Made by a program: the position numbers and the translations under genes | In this document: positions 24,400 through 31,745 of the stretch, one piece after another | Position numbering within the stretch: the first letter of the stretch is position 1 | How the letters are laid out: each line of letters begins with the position of its first letter | Source: Treponema sp. | GTDB taxonomy: Bacteria; Spirochaetota; Spirochaetia; Treponematales; Treponemataceae | Length of the DNA stretch: 64,000 nucleotides | NCBI GenBank assembly: GCA_017484285.1 | Contig: JAFUTH010000015.1 | Span: 186,001 to 250,000, forward strand | Direction of reading: 5' to 3' | The notes under the pieces: model-generated | The model's database searches: none | What the model was told of the DNA's origin: nothing | The model's input: the letters and a program-made list of their open reading frames with translations, nothing else

Positions 24400-25743
24400 C
24401 TAGTTTCCCCGCGCAATGTACGGAATCATGTAAATCGGCTTTAGCTGTAGCTGGTCCAAATTTCCGACATCTTTTTGCGAAAGAAGATACTGCTCGCCCG
24501 TACGGTCGGAATATTTTTTAGCGAACTCGGTGATTGAGTCGTGGTGCTGAACCGACGATGACTTCACTTCAATCGGTACGAGTTTTGTTTTTTGTGAAAG
24601 CAGAAAGTCGATTTCGTAGTAGTGGGTGCTGTTCGGCTTCTGCCAAGTGTGATAGTACAGGTCATGCCCTGCCGCGGCAAGTTCCTGCGCAATCAGATTT
24701 TCGTAAAGATAGCCCAGATTCGCGTCGAGTTTGTCACCCATCAGTTTGATATAGATGTCGGAATACACTTCGCTTTTGTCGTTGAACAGCATCGTGGTAA
24801 AAAGCCCCGTGTCAGCAAGATAGAGTTTGTAAGAATCAAAATCCTTTGACTGGGCGAGCGCGATTTTGGGGTCAGTCGTGTTGTAACAGGCGAGAACGGT
24901 TTTGGAATTGAGCAGATTTGAAAGCAATTCTTCGTCCTTCGTGGTCGTCCGCTTGCCAAGCACATTTGAGAGCGTGTAGCGTTTTTTATTCTGTGCCAGC
25001 ATGGAAGGAATTGCCTCATACATCGCACTGATTCTGCCCGAATCGTCAATTTTCATAAAGTCATCTTTGTACAGTTCGATGATAGCCCGCTTTACAAAGT
25101 CGATTTCTTCAAAATTCTTCCCGTTCACATACGCGTCCACCGCCTGCGGCATTCCGCCCACGCACATATACAGCCGCATATCACGGAGCAGTTTTTGATT
25201 GAGCTGATTTCCGACAGGCTTTTTGAGCGCGTACAGTTTTTGCACCGTCTCAAAATTGCCGCTTCCAATGGCACGCAAGAATTCTTCGTAGTCCATCGGG
25301 TACATTTTGATTTTGTATTCTTCCGACGGAATGACAATATCCTTCACATTTTTTTTGATGCTCAGAAGCGAGCCTGTTTCGATGTAGTGGTAGCGACCGT
25401 CTGCGACAAGATATTTTATCGCCTGCCGTGCAATCGGAAATTTTTGGATTTCGTCAAAGATGATGACGGACTCTTTTTCGTACAGCGTGATTCCCGTTGC
25501 CGCCTGAAGCCTGATAAAAAAGATGTCGAGTTCGGCAATATCGTCAAAAGCGGCAAGCACATCTTTTTTTACATTCGCGAAGTCGATTTTTATGTAGGAA
25601 CGGTAGTGTTTTTTTGCAAATTCTTCCGCAACGGTGGATTTCCCCACGCGCCGTGCCCCTTCAATGATTGCCGCGTACTGAGAACTGTAGTTTTCTTTCC
25701 ATTTTAGAAGTTTGTCTTCTGCCTTCCGCCAAAATGCACACAT
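24400..25743 (-). CDS. AAA ATPase with DUF4143 architecture
   Basis: The 447-residue protein has Walker A GARRVGKST (about residues 29-37), Walker B IIFDEIQKFP (about 95-104) and the sensor-like YIETGSLLSI. The DUF4143 C-terminus has YLADTGLFTTMLF and a restriction-endonuclease-like core (YEIDFLLSQKTKLVPIEVKSS). The D...E-x-K triad in that core is better preserved than in the relative at 13,248, so nuclease activity is plausible. The start codon lies directly after three promoter-like 33-bp units. The family is common in host-associated bacteria and has no settled function. Confidence 0.85.
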   Translation of the reverse strand: MCAFWRKAEDKLLKWKENYSSQYAAIIEGARRVGKSTVAEEFAKKHYRSYIKIDFANVKKDVLAAFDDIAELDIFFIRLQAATGITLYEKESVIIFDEIQKFPIARQAIKYLVADGRYHYIETGSLLSIKKNVKDIVIPSEEYKIKMYPMDYEEFLRAIGSGNFETVQKLYALKKPVGNQLNQKLLRDMRLYMCVGGMPQAVDAYVNGKNFEEIDFVKRAIIELYKDDFMKIDDSGRISAMYEAIPSMLAQNKKRYTLSNVLGKRTTTKDEELLSNLLNSKTVLACYNTTDPKIALAQSKDFDSYKLYLADTGLFTTMLFNDKSEVYSDIYIKLMGDKLDANLGYLYENLIAQELAAAGHDLYYHTWQKPNSTHYYEIDFLLSQKTKLVPIEVKSSSVQHHDSITEFAKKYSDRTGEQYLLSQKDVGNLDQLQLKPIYMIPYIARGN

Positions 25744-25750
25744 TCTGAGA

Positions 25751-25846
25751 TTTTAGCAAAAAATGCAGAAATTTCAACTGTTTTAGAGCAAAAAAATGCA
25801 GATTTTTCAAATGTAATTATAGTAAAAAGTGCAGAAATTTCAAGTG
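25751..25846 (-). repeat. Three 33-bp promoter-like units before the second DUF4143 gene
   Basis: Read on the minus strand, three units repeat with the TGCAG core at 25,764, 25,797 and 25,830, exactly 33 bases apart. Each reads roughly TTGAAATTTCTGCATTTTTTGC followed by a TATAAT-like hexamer (TATAAT, TCTAAA, TAAAAT), so each unit has the shape of a full promoter. The last unit's -10 is only 9 bases before the ATG. Confidence 0.85.
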
Positions 25847-25969
25847 AATCGTGGCAAAATTGTAACTTAAGAAGTTGCAGACTTTTCGTTTGGTGAAAAA
25901 CATTTTCTTGTCAAAATTTCTGACATTTGTAAAACTTTCACACATTTTCTGTAATTTATGTAAAAAAAA

Positions 25970-25998
25970 TTGACTTTCACTCAGTCATGCCGTATATT
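25970..25998 (+). promoter_or_regulatory. Promoter of the HTH-PIN-ANK/radical SAM operon
   Basis: TTGACT (25,970-25,975), a 17-base spacer and TATATT (25,993-25,998) make a good sigma-70-type promoter 18 bases before the ATG. An inverted repeat TGACT/AGTCA (25,971-25,987) spans the -35 box and part of the spacer, a natural place for repression by the helix-turn-helix protein it drives. Confidence 0.7.
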
Positions 25999-26016
25999 CA
26001 ATTGTGTGAGGTATGA

Positions 26017-27264
26017 ATGAATACAAAATCAATCGCAAAAAATATAGAAAGGCTTCGTGTTGCAAACTCTCTAAAACAAGAGGATTTTGCAAAGCGGCTT
26101 AATGTATCGCGTCCAACCGTTTCAAATTGGGAACAAGGAAAGGCGATTCCAACCACTGACCAACTTGTGAAAATTGCAGAGGAATTCAACATAAGTATTG
26201 ATGAACTGCTTGGATTGAAGCAAGAGCGCAAGGTTATGGTAATCTTGGATTCTTCTATTTTGTTGCGTCGTCCTCGCATTCTTGATGATATGAAATCAAA
26301 AGATATTCAGTATATTTGCATTACCGATACGGTTCTTGCAGAAATGAATTTTCAGAAAGATAAGGGAAAACGAAAGCAGCAGGCATGGCTAGCAATGAAA
26401 TCTTTTAAAGACCTGCAAGATGAAGATAAGCACAGATTTCTCATCATTTCGGAAGCAGGCAATGAGTCGTTGAATGACAATAGGATCATAAATGCCGCTA
26501 TGAATCAGGCAAAAAAAGATTCTGCAATAATGGTCTACCTTATTTCTAATGACATATACTTTCCTCTTAAGGCGCAGAAAATGTCTAATTTTGAAACACT
26601 GACTCTTTCTGACTATGAAGCGAAGTTTTCATCATCAGAAAATGATTTTGACGAAAAGGCAACAACAGATTTTTTCTCTGCCGTTGCAGCAAAAGATATG
26701 GAAAAGGCAAGACTTCTGTACCGCAACAATACTGATATAAATCATACCGATGCAAAAACAGGATATACACCTTGCATTCAGGCTATCAGAAACAAAGACA
26801 AACAAATGCTTGAATGGCTTTTATCTCTATCAGATTTAGATATGAATAAATGTGATGATGTGAAATATCGGCTTCCGCCAATAAGTCATGCAGTTCAGAT
26901 GAATAACCTTGATTTTGTGAAAACTCTTTTGAAATTTGGTGCTGATATAGACAAAGGCTCACAGGGTACGAATTTTGGCAATACGGCGTTGATGATTGCC
27001 TCATGGCATGGGCGGCTCGATATTGTCACTTATTTGGTTGAAAACGGTGCATGTTGCAATCAGCAAGATTCAAATGGGTACACACCGCTTATAAAGGCTT
27101 GTATCCAAAAAAGGACAGAAGTTGCCGAATACCTGTTTGATAAGACTGACAAAACTATTCGGAGTAGAAAAGACTATATGACAGCAAAAGATTATGCATT
27201 GAAATCAAAAAATCAGGAATTGATTTATATGTTCGCAAAAGGTGATACCCATAATGATAGATAG
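26017..27264 (+). CDS. XRE helix-turn-helix - PIN nuclease domain - ankyrin-repeat protein
   Basis: Three modules are visible in 415 residues. A C1-type helix-turn-helix spans about residues 6-68 (LRVANSLKQEDFAKRLNVS...). A PIN domain spans about 72-190 with its acidic residues in order: VILDSSIL, VLAEMNF, NDNRII and LISNDIYF. Ankyrin repeats cover about 215-410 (GYTPCIQAIRNKDKQMLEWLL, NTALMIASWHGRLDIVTYLVENGA, GYTPLIKACIQKRTEVAEYLF). The PIN acids suggest a working RNase. The order implies a regulator that binds DNA, cuts RNA and senses a partner. GAGG 6 bases upstream supports the start. Its end overlaps the radical SAM gene by 11 bases. Confidence 0.85.
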   Translation: MNTKSIAKNIERLRVANSLKQEDFAKRLNVSRPTVSNWEQGKAIPTTDQLVKIAEEFNISIDELLGLKQERKVMVILDSSILLRRPRILDDMKSKDIQYICITDTVLAEMNFQKDKGKRKQQAWLAMKSFKDLQDEDKHRFLIISEAGNESLNDNRIINAAMNQAKKDSAIMVYLISNDIYFPLKAQKMSNFETLTLSDYEAKFSSSENDFDEKATTDFFSAVAAKDMEKARLLYRNNTDINHTDAKTGYTPCIQAIRNKDKQMLEWLLSLSDLDMNKCDDVKYRLPPISHAVQMNNLDFVKTLLKFGADIDKGSQGTNFGNTALMIASWHGRLDIVTYLVENGACCNQQDSNGYTPLIKACIQKRTEVAEYLFDKTDKTIRSRKDYMTAKDYALKSKNQELIYMFAKGDTHNDR

Positions 27265-28168
27265 AGCCTGTATCTCGCTGACCAGTAAATGCCAGCTCAA
27301 TTGTGTCTATTGCCATTTTGACAAGCATATTGACAAAAGCGATTGTGCCGACATGGAATCTGAAAACTTACGGACAGTCCTCAAGAATATAAAAAACTAT
27401 GCAGAAGAAAAACACACTGCTTTTAAAATCGGTTTGGTAGGTTCTGGTGAGCCATTGCTCCGCTTTGATTTAATTAAGGAATCGGTTGCATTTCTGAACG
27501 AAATAGATGCAGAAAAAACAATCTCGTTATACACAATTTCAAACGGAATTCATTGCACCAAAGAAATCTTGCAATTCTTCTATCAAAATCGTCAGCGCAT
27601 TAAATTCTGTTTCTCATTGGACGGTGGCAAGGAAATTCATAATACCTGCCGCAGATTCAAAAATGGAAATGGGACATTTGATAAAGTCATGGAAAGCATT
27701 GATTTATATAAGAGCATATTTAATGAATCTCCATCGATAAATGCTACCGTACATAAGCTTACGGTAGCGAATTCGGAAAAAACATTACCGTTTTTTGAAA
27801 ACAATTTTTCCGAAGTCTGCTTTTCGCGTTTAGTCGATGAGCCAGCACCAGAACTTTATATCTCAAAGGCTGAATTCAATTCATTTATGGAAAAAGCGAT
27901 GAAAACAAAACTTTCGCTCAGACAATGCCGAAAGCCTCAAAAATACGATTGCACTATGTATGGTCAATTGTGCGGAGTGGGCAGAACAAATATTTTTTAT
28001 GCGAATGGGAAAGTATATCCTTGTGGTCGTTTTATTGGGAATGAGAAATTCTGTTTAGGAAATGAAACCGATTCTTTGTTTGATATAGAAAAAAATATGG
28101 CTTGGATTACACCATGCAAAGACGGAGACTGCTATTTTGATGAAAATATTGCAAGGAGTTCATTTTGA
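27254..28168 (+). CDS. Radical SAM protein with SPASM-like C-terminal cysteines
   Basis: The 304-residue protein opens with CQLNCVYC (CxxxCxxC), the ligand set for the SAM-cleaving [4Fe-4S] cluster. A GSGEP motif (SAM binding) is near residue 65 and FSLDGGKEIHN is typical of the SPASM/anSME branch. At least six further cysteines near the C-terminus (CTMYGQLC, YPCGRF, KFCLG, PCKDGDC) could hold one or two auxiliary clusters. That branch usually modifies peptides or proteins, but no precursor peptide is seen. The ATG at 27254 has AAAGGTGA upstream; a GTG at 27242 is also in frame. It is coupled to the genes on both sides. Confidence 0.85.
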   Translation: MIDRACISLTSKCQLNCVYCHFDKHIDKSDCADMESENLRTVLKNIKNYAEEKHTAFKIGLVGSGEPLLRFDLIKESVAFLNEIDAEKTISLYTISNGIHCTKEILQFFYQNRQRIKFCFSLDGGKEIHNTCRRFKNGNGTFDKVMESIDLYKSIFNESPSINATVHKLTVANSEKTLPFFENNFSEVCFSRLVDEPAPELYISKAEFNSFMEKAMKTKLSLRQCRKPQKYDCTMYGQLCGVGRTNIFYANGKVYPCGRFIGNEKFCLGNETDSLFDIEKNMAWITPCKDGDCYFDENIARSSF

Positions 28169-29361
28169 AAATTGGTGTATATGGCATTTCTTGCGCAGGA
28201 AAAGATACATTTATAACACAATTGCTCATAAGTCCTCTGCTGGAAAAATTCTCTCATTTCAAGGGGTCCGTGATACTGAATGAATTAGCTAAAGAAAAAC
28301 ACTCCGTAGGCTTTAAAAATCTCTCCGAGCAGGGCAAAACTTCAATAAGAAAATCCTTTGTGGATTCTTTGAAAGAAAAAGATAATTTCATTGTTGACGG
28401 ACACTATTCTTTTCCTAATATGGATAAAATAAATTTCGATATTGTTTTTACGGACTCTGACCTAACGCTTTACGATTGCTTCATATACCTAAAGGGAAAT
28501 GCGGATGTAATAAAAGAAAGATTGCAGAAATCAACAAAAAATCAGAAGTTTGCTGGATTGACCGCAGAGCAGATTCATCAGTGGCAAATCTTTGAAATAT
28601 CGCAACTTCGCGAAAAGTGTTTTTCCTCTGCCAAAGATTTTATTATTCTCGATGATGATTTTAGCGATGGTGCAGTTTTTCTCTCTGATTATATTCAGAC
28701 ATATCCGAATAAAAGTTCTTTTTCAAGTGCAGTAAAAATCACATCAGAAATAACATCAGATAAAGTTGCGCTTTTTGATTGTGACAGAACGATAACTCTT
28801 GAAGATACCACGATTCCATTTTTCCAGTTGAATAACGGAAATGAATCTTCATTGAAAAATATTTTTGCAGATGATGCCTATTCATCATATCAGTTTTGGA
28901 AGCAAGCAAAGTTGTATGACAAATTTTCTTGTTATCCAAATATTTCCACCTTCCATCTTAACAAAATTGTCATTGATAAACTAGTCAAGTTAAAAAATCA
29001 AGGATATGCTGTTTATGGACTTACATCAGGTGTTTTTCGCATTTGGCAAGAGCTGAATGACACATATAACTTGTTTGATGCAGTTATTGGAAATGATTTG
29101 TCAGAAAATAATTTTATCATTTCTGACTTTGTAAAAGGTTATGTTGCCAAAATTCTCAAAGAAAAAGGATGCACAATCGTTTCCGTAGGCGACAGCATGT
29201 GTGATATTTTCATGCTGGAAGAGTCAAGCGAAGGATTCATTTATGCACCAAATAAACTTCGCCCGCTCGTTCAAAACTATTTCGATACTCATTCAGGCAC
29301 ACACATTAAACAGTTTTCAAAAAATCCATTCCAATATAACGGTATTAACTCGGAGGAATAA
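28165..29361 (+). CDS. P-loop kinase fused to HAD-family phosphatase
   Basis: The 398-residue protein has an N-terminal P-loop (GVYGISCAGKDT, residues 4-15) with a lid-like region of small-molecule kinases. From about residue 200 there is a HAD phosphatase. Its motifs are motif I FDCDRTIT, motif II GLTSGV, a Lys (FVKGYVAK) and motif IV SVGDSMCDIFML. The HAD part is closest to the phosphoserine-phosphatase branch. A kinase-phosphatase fusion recalls polynucleotide kinase-phosphatase, though the HAD subtype differs. Translation starts at TTG with AAGGAG 5 bases upstream, overlapping the previous stop (TTGA). The substrate is unknown; the neighbours suggest a nucleotide or RNA end. Confidence 0.8.
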   Translation: MKIGVYGISCAGKDTFITQLLISPLLEKFSHFKGSVILNELAKEKHSVGFKNLSEQGKTSIRKSFVDSLKEKDNFIVDGHYSFPNMDKINFDIVFTDSDLTLYDCFIYLKGNADVIKERLQKSTKNQKFAGLTAEQIHQWQIFEISQLREKCFSSAKDFIILDDDFSDGAVFLSDYIQTYPNKSSFSSAVKITSEITSDKVALFDCDRTITLEDTTIPFFQLNNGNESSLKNIFADDAYSSYQFWKQAKLYDKFSCYPNISTFHLNKIVIDKLVKLKNQGYAVYGLTSGVFRIWQELNDTYNLFDAVIGNDLSENNFIISDFVKGYVAKILKEKGCTIVSVGDSMCDIFMLEESSEGFIYAPNKLRPLVQNYFDTHSGTHIKQFSKNPFQYNGINSEE

Positions 29362-29362
29362 G

Positions 29363-29914
29363 ATGATACATGTTTTGGCAAAAGATTTTTGTTCAGAAGA
29401 ACTTGAACAACTCGTTTCAATCTGTAAAAGTGATTCGGGTGTAATGGGAACAAAACTTCGTAACGCCCATTATGAGCTGGGAAAGAAAATTGCGCAGACT
29501 TATCAGCACTCTTTTTCAAAAGATGCTTGTATCATCGCTTTCTTGCGAGCAGCCATCCCGTTTGCCTTCGGAATTGCGGATATTTTGGATTGTACTGTTT
29601 TACTTTATGATTCATCTGAAAAAGAATTTTTCAACAAAAACAAGGAGATGTTGAAAAATCGCACCGTTTTATTTATTGATGCTGTTATCAATTCAGGCGA
29701 GGGAATGTTATCTGCTATAAAGGAATCCGAAATTCCAAAAGAAAATATAAAGATTTTAACGAATGTCGTGTGCAGCAAAAGCATTGAAAAATTTACCGAT
29801 TATGATTTATTTACGGTCAGAATTTCCGAGAATTCTTTTAAAGGTGAAAAAGTGAAAATTCAGCAAGGAAATCGTGGCCCGGATACAGGAGACAGATTGT
29901 TCAGAACGATGTAA
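29363..29914 (+). CDS. UPRTase-like phosphoribosyltransferase
   Basis: The 183-residue protein has type I phosphoribosyltransferase features. The PRPP loop LFIDAVINSGEGML is near residues 97-110. The C-terminal GPDTGDRLFRT matches the uracil-binding loop of uracil phosphoribosyltransferases (GDAGDRxFGT). It is shorter than a usual Upp (about 208 residues). GTKLRNAHYELGKKIAQ corresponds to the family's N-terminal substrate region. It would join a pyrimidine-like base to PRPP. CGGAGGAATAAG before the ATG, one base after the previous stop, marks it as the fourth gene of the operon. Confidence 0.8.
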   Translation: MIHVLAKDFCSEELEQLVSICKSDSGVMGTKLRNAHYELGKKIAQTYQHSFSKDACIIAFLRAAIPFAFGIADILDCTVLLYDSSEKEFFNKNKEMLKNRTVLFIDAVINSGEGMLSAIKESEIPKENIKILTNVVCSKSIEKFTDYDLFTVRISENSFKGEKVKIQQGNRGPDTGDRLFRTM

Positions 29915-29971
29915 ATAAGACATAAGAATTTGTATTCTCCCCCGCCCTTGTGGTATACTTTTCCCAACGAA

Positions 29972-30556
29972 ATGCAAAACACCGAAACAATACTCCACGA
30001 AATTCCGCCCGTGTGGAACGCTGAAAGCCGTGTGCTGATTTTAGGCACAATGCCGTCGCCGAAAAGCCGTGAGGCGGAATTTTTCTACATGCACCCGCAG
30101 AACCGATTTTGGCGCGTGCTTCCCACCGTGTTCGGCGAGCAATTTGTATACGCAAACGACGGCACACAAAAAGATGAATCTGCACACAATGCGATCGACC
30201 GCAATGCCCCTAGCCGAGAAGCCGTCATTTCCGAGCGGCGTGATTTTCTGCTCCGCCACCACATCGCCCTGTGGGATGTGCTTTCTTCCTGCGAGATTCA
30301 CGGCGCAGCGGATTCTTCCATCAAAAATGCCGTGCCGAACGACTTCCACGAGCTGTTTAAACGCTCACACATCCGCCGTGTGTTCTGCACGGGAAAAACG
30401 GCATTCAATCTGTGGGAGAAATTCTGCGCCAACGAATACGAAGTGCGCTACAATCTCACAAGCGAATGCCTTCCAAGCACCAGCCCCGCGAATGCCGCAT
30501 GGTCGGTGGAGCGGTTGATTACAGCATATAAAACGATTGTCGACGGCTCTTTTTAA
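29972..30556 (+). CDS. DNA-deoxyinosine glycosylase (UDG superfamily, family 6 type)
   Basis: The 194-residue protein has the superfamily start VLILGTMPSPKSREAEFFYMHPQNRFW, with GTMPS and the PQNRFW block typical of family 6 hypoxanthine-DNA glycosylases. The second motif STSPANAAWS is near residue 170. It would remove deaminated bases, mainly hypoxanthine. I start it at the ATG at 29972, which gives the standard N-terminus; frames further upstream have no family signal. Its last 38 bases overlap the convergent ArfB gene. Confidence 0.85.
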   Translation: MQNTETILHEIPPVWNAESRVLILGTMPSPKSREAEFFYMHPQNRFWRVLPTVFGEQFVYANDGTQKDESAHNAIDRNAPSREAVISERRDFLLRHHIALWDVLSSCEIHGAADSSIKNAVPNDFHELFKRSHIRRVFCTGKTAFNLWEKFCANEYEVRYNLTSECLPSTSPANAAWSVERLITAYKTIVDGSF

Positions 30557-30938
30557 TCTCGCTTTTGATTTTCTTCAGTTTAAGCCGCCTTTCCTTGCTT
30601 GCTTTGGTGGGCTTGGTCTTTTTGCGTTTTTTGGGAACTTTGAGCGCGTTCACGATACGGCATTCAATGCGGGCAAGTGCGATTTTTCGGTTCACTTCTT
30701 GGAAGCGTTCGTCGTCCACATCAAGATACAAGCAATCCTCGCTGTTGATGAGCGAAGCAAGTTTTGCCCGTAACCGTATGCGCTCCTCTTCCGTAATCCC
30801 CGCAATTGAAGCAAGCGGCAAAACGAGATGGACTTTCGTGTTCACCTTGTTCACATTCTGCCCGCCCTTCCCACCGCTCCGTGCGAAGGTGAACTGAGCA
30901 TTGGTGATGATGGATTCGCGAAGGATGGATGGGGTCAT
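30519..30938 (-). CDS. arfB: Ribosome rescue factor ArfB (YaeJ-type, GGQ)
   Basis: The 139-residue protein has the peptide-release motif ARSGGKGGQNVNKVNTKV near residues 19-36, with GGQ intact. It ends in a strongly basic tail (PKKRKKTKPTKASKERRLKLKK) that enters the mRNA channel. ArfB frees stalled ribosomes without tmRNA (family knowledge). A tmRNA gene is present at 57,276-57,655, so this genome has a backup rescue route. Confidence 0.9.
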   Translation of the reverse strand: MTPSILRESIITNAQFTFARSGGKGGQNVNKVNTKVHLVLPLASIAGITEEERIRLRAKLASLINSEDCLYLDVDDERFQEVNRKIALARIECRIVNALKVPKKRKKTKPTKASKERRLKLKKIKSEIKKSRRQSFYML

Positions 30939-30984
30939 GATTCTGCCTTGTCTACGTCATAAAAAAACATAGTATGACACATTC

Positions 30985-31281
30985 CTATGCATACGCATAC
31001 GTTTTTATTTCTTCCAACTGCGGTGCAAGTTCGATTTTCGTATTTCTAATATCTATGTCGTCCTGCAAAGCCATAAAATAGCCATCGGACAAGCCAAAAA
31101 ATTTCGCCAGCCGTAAAGAAGTATCAACCGTAATTTTTCTGCGGTTGTGAAGGATATCCTGAATGCGCGAGGTCGGAACATGTATTCCTTGTGCCAATTT
31201 ATATGCGGAAATTCCAAGAGGAATAAGAAATTCTTCGCTAAGGATTTCTCCAATTGTCGGGGTTTCGATAAAATCAGACAT
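30985..31281 (-). CDS. higA: HigA-type antitoxin
   Basis: The 98-residue protein begins with the classic HigA layout (TIGEILSEEFLIPLGISAYKLAQGI) and an XRE helix-turn-helix (VPTSRIQDILHNRRKIT). DTSLRLAKFFGLSDGYFMALQ follows. It lies 9 bases after the HigB gene, toxin first as usual for higBA. It should bind HigB and repress the operon. Confidence 0.9.
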   Translation of the reverse strand: MSDFIETPTIGEILSEEFLIPLGISAYKLAQGIHVPTSRIQDILHNRRKITVDTSLRLAKFFGLSDGYFMALQDDIDIRNTKIELAPQLEEIKTYAYA

Positions 31282-31290
31282 AGTTTACTC

Positions 31291-31572
31291 CTAGTGGTAA
31301 TCCACGATTTCTACATCATAATACTGTCCGTCTTTTTCCGTAAAACAGACACGCCACTGGTCATTTATGCGGATTGAATGCTGACCTTTTCTGTTCCCGA
31401 AAAGCTGCTCAAGATGATTACTTGGGGGAACTCTTAAATCTTCAAGGCTCGTTGCATTGTCTATCATCATCAGCTTTCGCAAAGCGACTTTCTGAATTGT
31501 ATTTGGAAGCCGCCTTGAAAACTGCTGATTATAGATTAGCTCCGTTTCCTTATCCGCAAAACTCTTTATCAC
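31291..31572 (-). CDS. higB: HigB-type RelE-superfamily toxin
   Basis: The 93-residue protein starts at GTG 31572 (MIKSFADKETELIYNQQFSRRLP) and keeps the family blocks ALRKLMMIDNATSLEDLRVPPSNHLEQL and YSIRINDQWRVCF-type with the conserved basic residues. HigB is a ribosome-dependent mRNA interferase (family knowledge). No in-frame ATG is available at the correct N-terminus, and no clear ribosome-binding site precedes the GTG. Confidence 0.85.
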   Translation of the reverse strand: MIKSFADKETELIYNQQFSRRLPNTIQKVALRKLMMIDNATSLEDLRVPPSNHLEQLFGNRKGQHSIRINDQWRVCFTEKDGQYYDVEIVDYH

Positions 31573-31629
31573 ATATATAATATAACCGCATTGCGTGTAT
31601 ATGTCAAACAGATAATTGTTTTTAAAGAA

Positions 31630-31745
31630 AGCAATCGGGGCGTTGCGGGGTGTCCGTCGCAAGCTACGCTTGCTAAGCAGAGGGGGTAGCGGAAAACGGT
31701 AGCGCAGCGGACGGTTGGAGCGAGTGGGGAGACTTCCCCCTTCCG
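31630..31745. repeat. GC-rich intergenic element between MATE and HigB genes
   Basis: The stretch GGGGCGTTGCGGGGTGTCC...AGCTACGCTTGCT...GCGCAGCGGACGG contains several short inverted repeats and no ribosome-binding site or plausible gene. Its style (runs of GGGCGTT, TACGCTT) is like the elements near 33,200 and 41,000, but the sequence is not the same. It is probably non-coding repeat DNA. Confidence 0.4.

Noticed and set aside
25751-25846. CRISPR array interpretation of the second 33-bp array
   Set aside because: Units are contiguous promoter-like sequences with no unique spacers.
27254-28168. Viperin-type antiviral radical SAM
   Set aside because: The protein has SPASM-like C-terminal cysteines and an anSME-like LDGG segment, and lacks viperin-like features in its C-terminal half.
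28165-29361. Canonical polynucleotide kinase-phosphatase
   Set aside because: Domain order is similar, but the HAD part has a DCDRT motif and GDSMCD motif typical of the phosphoserine-phosphatase branch, so the name would overstate the evidence.
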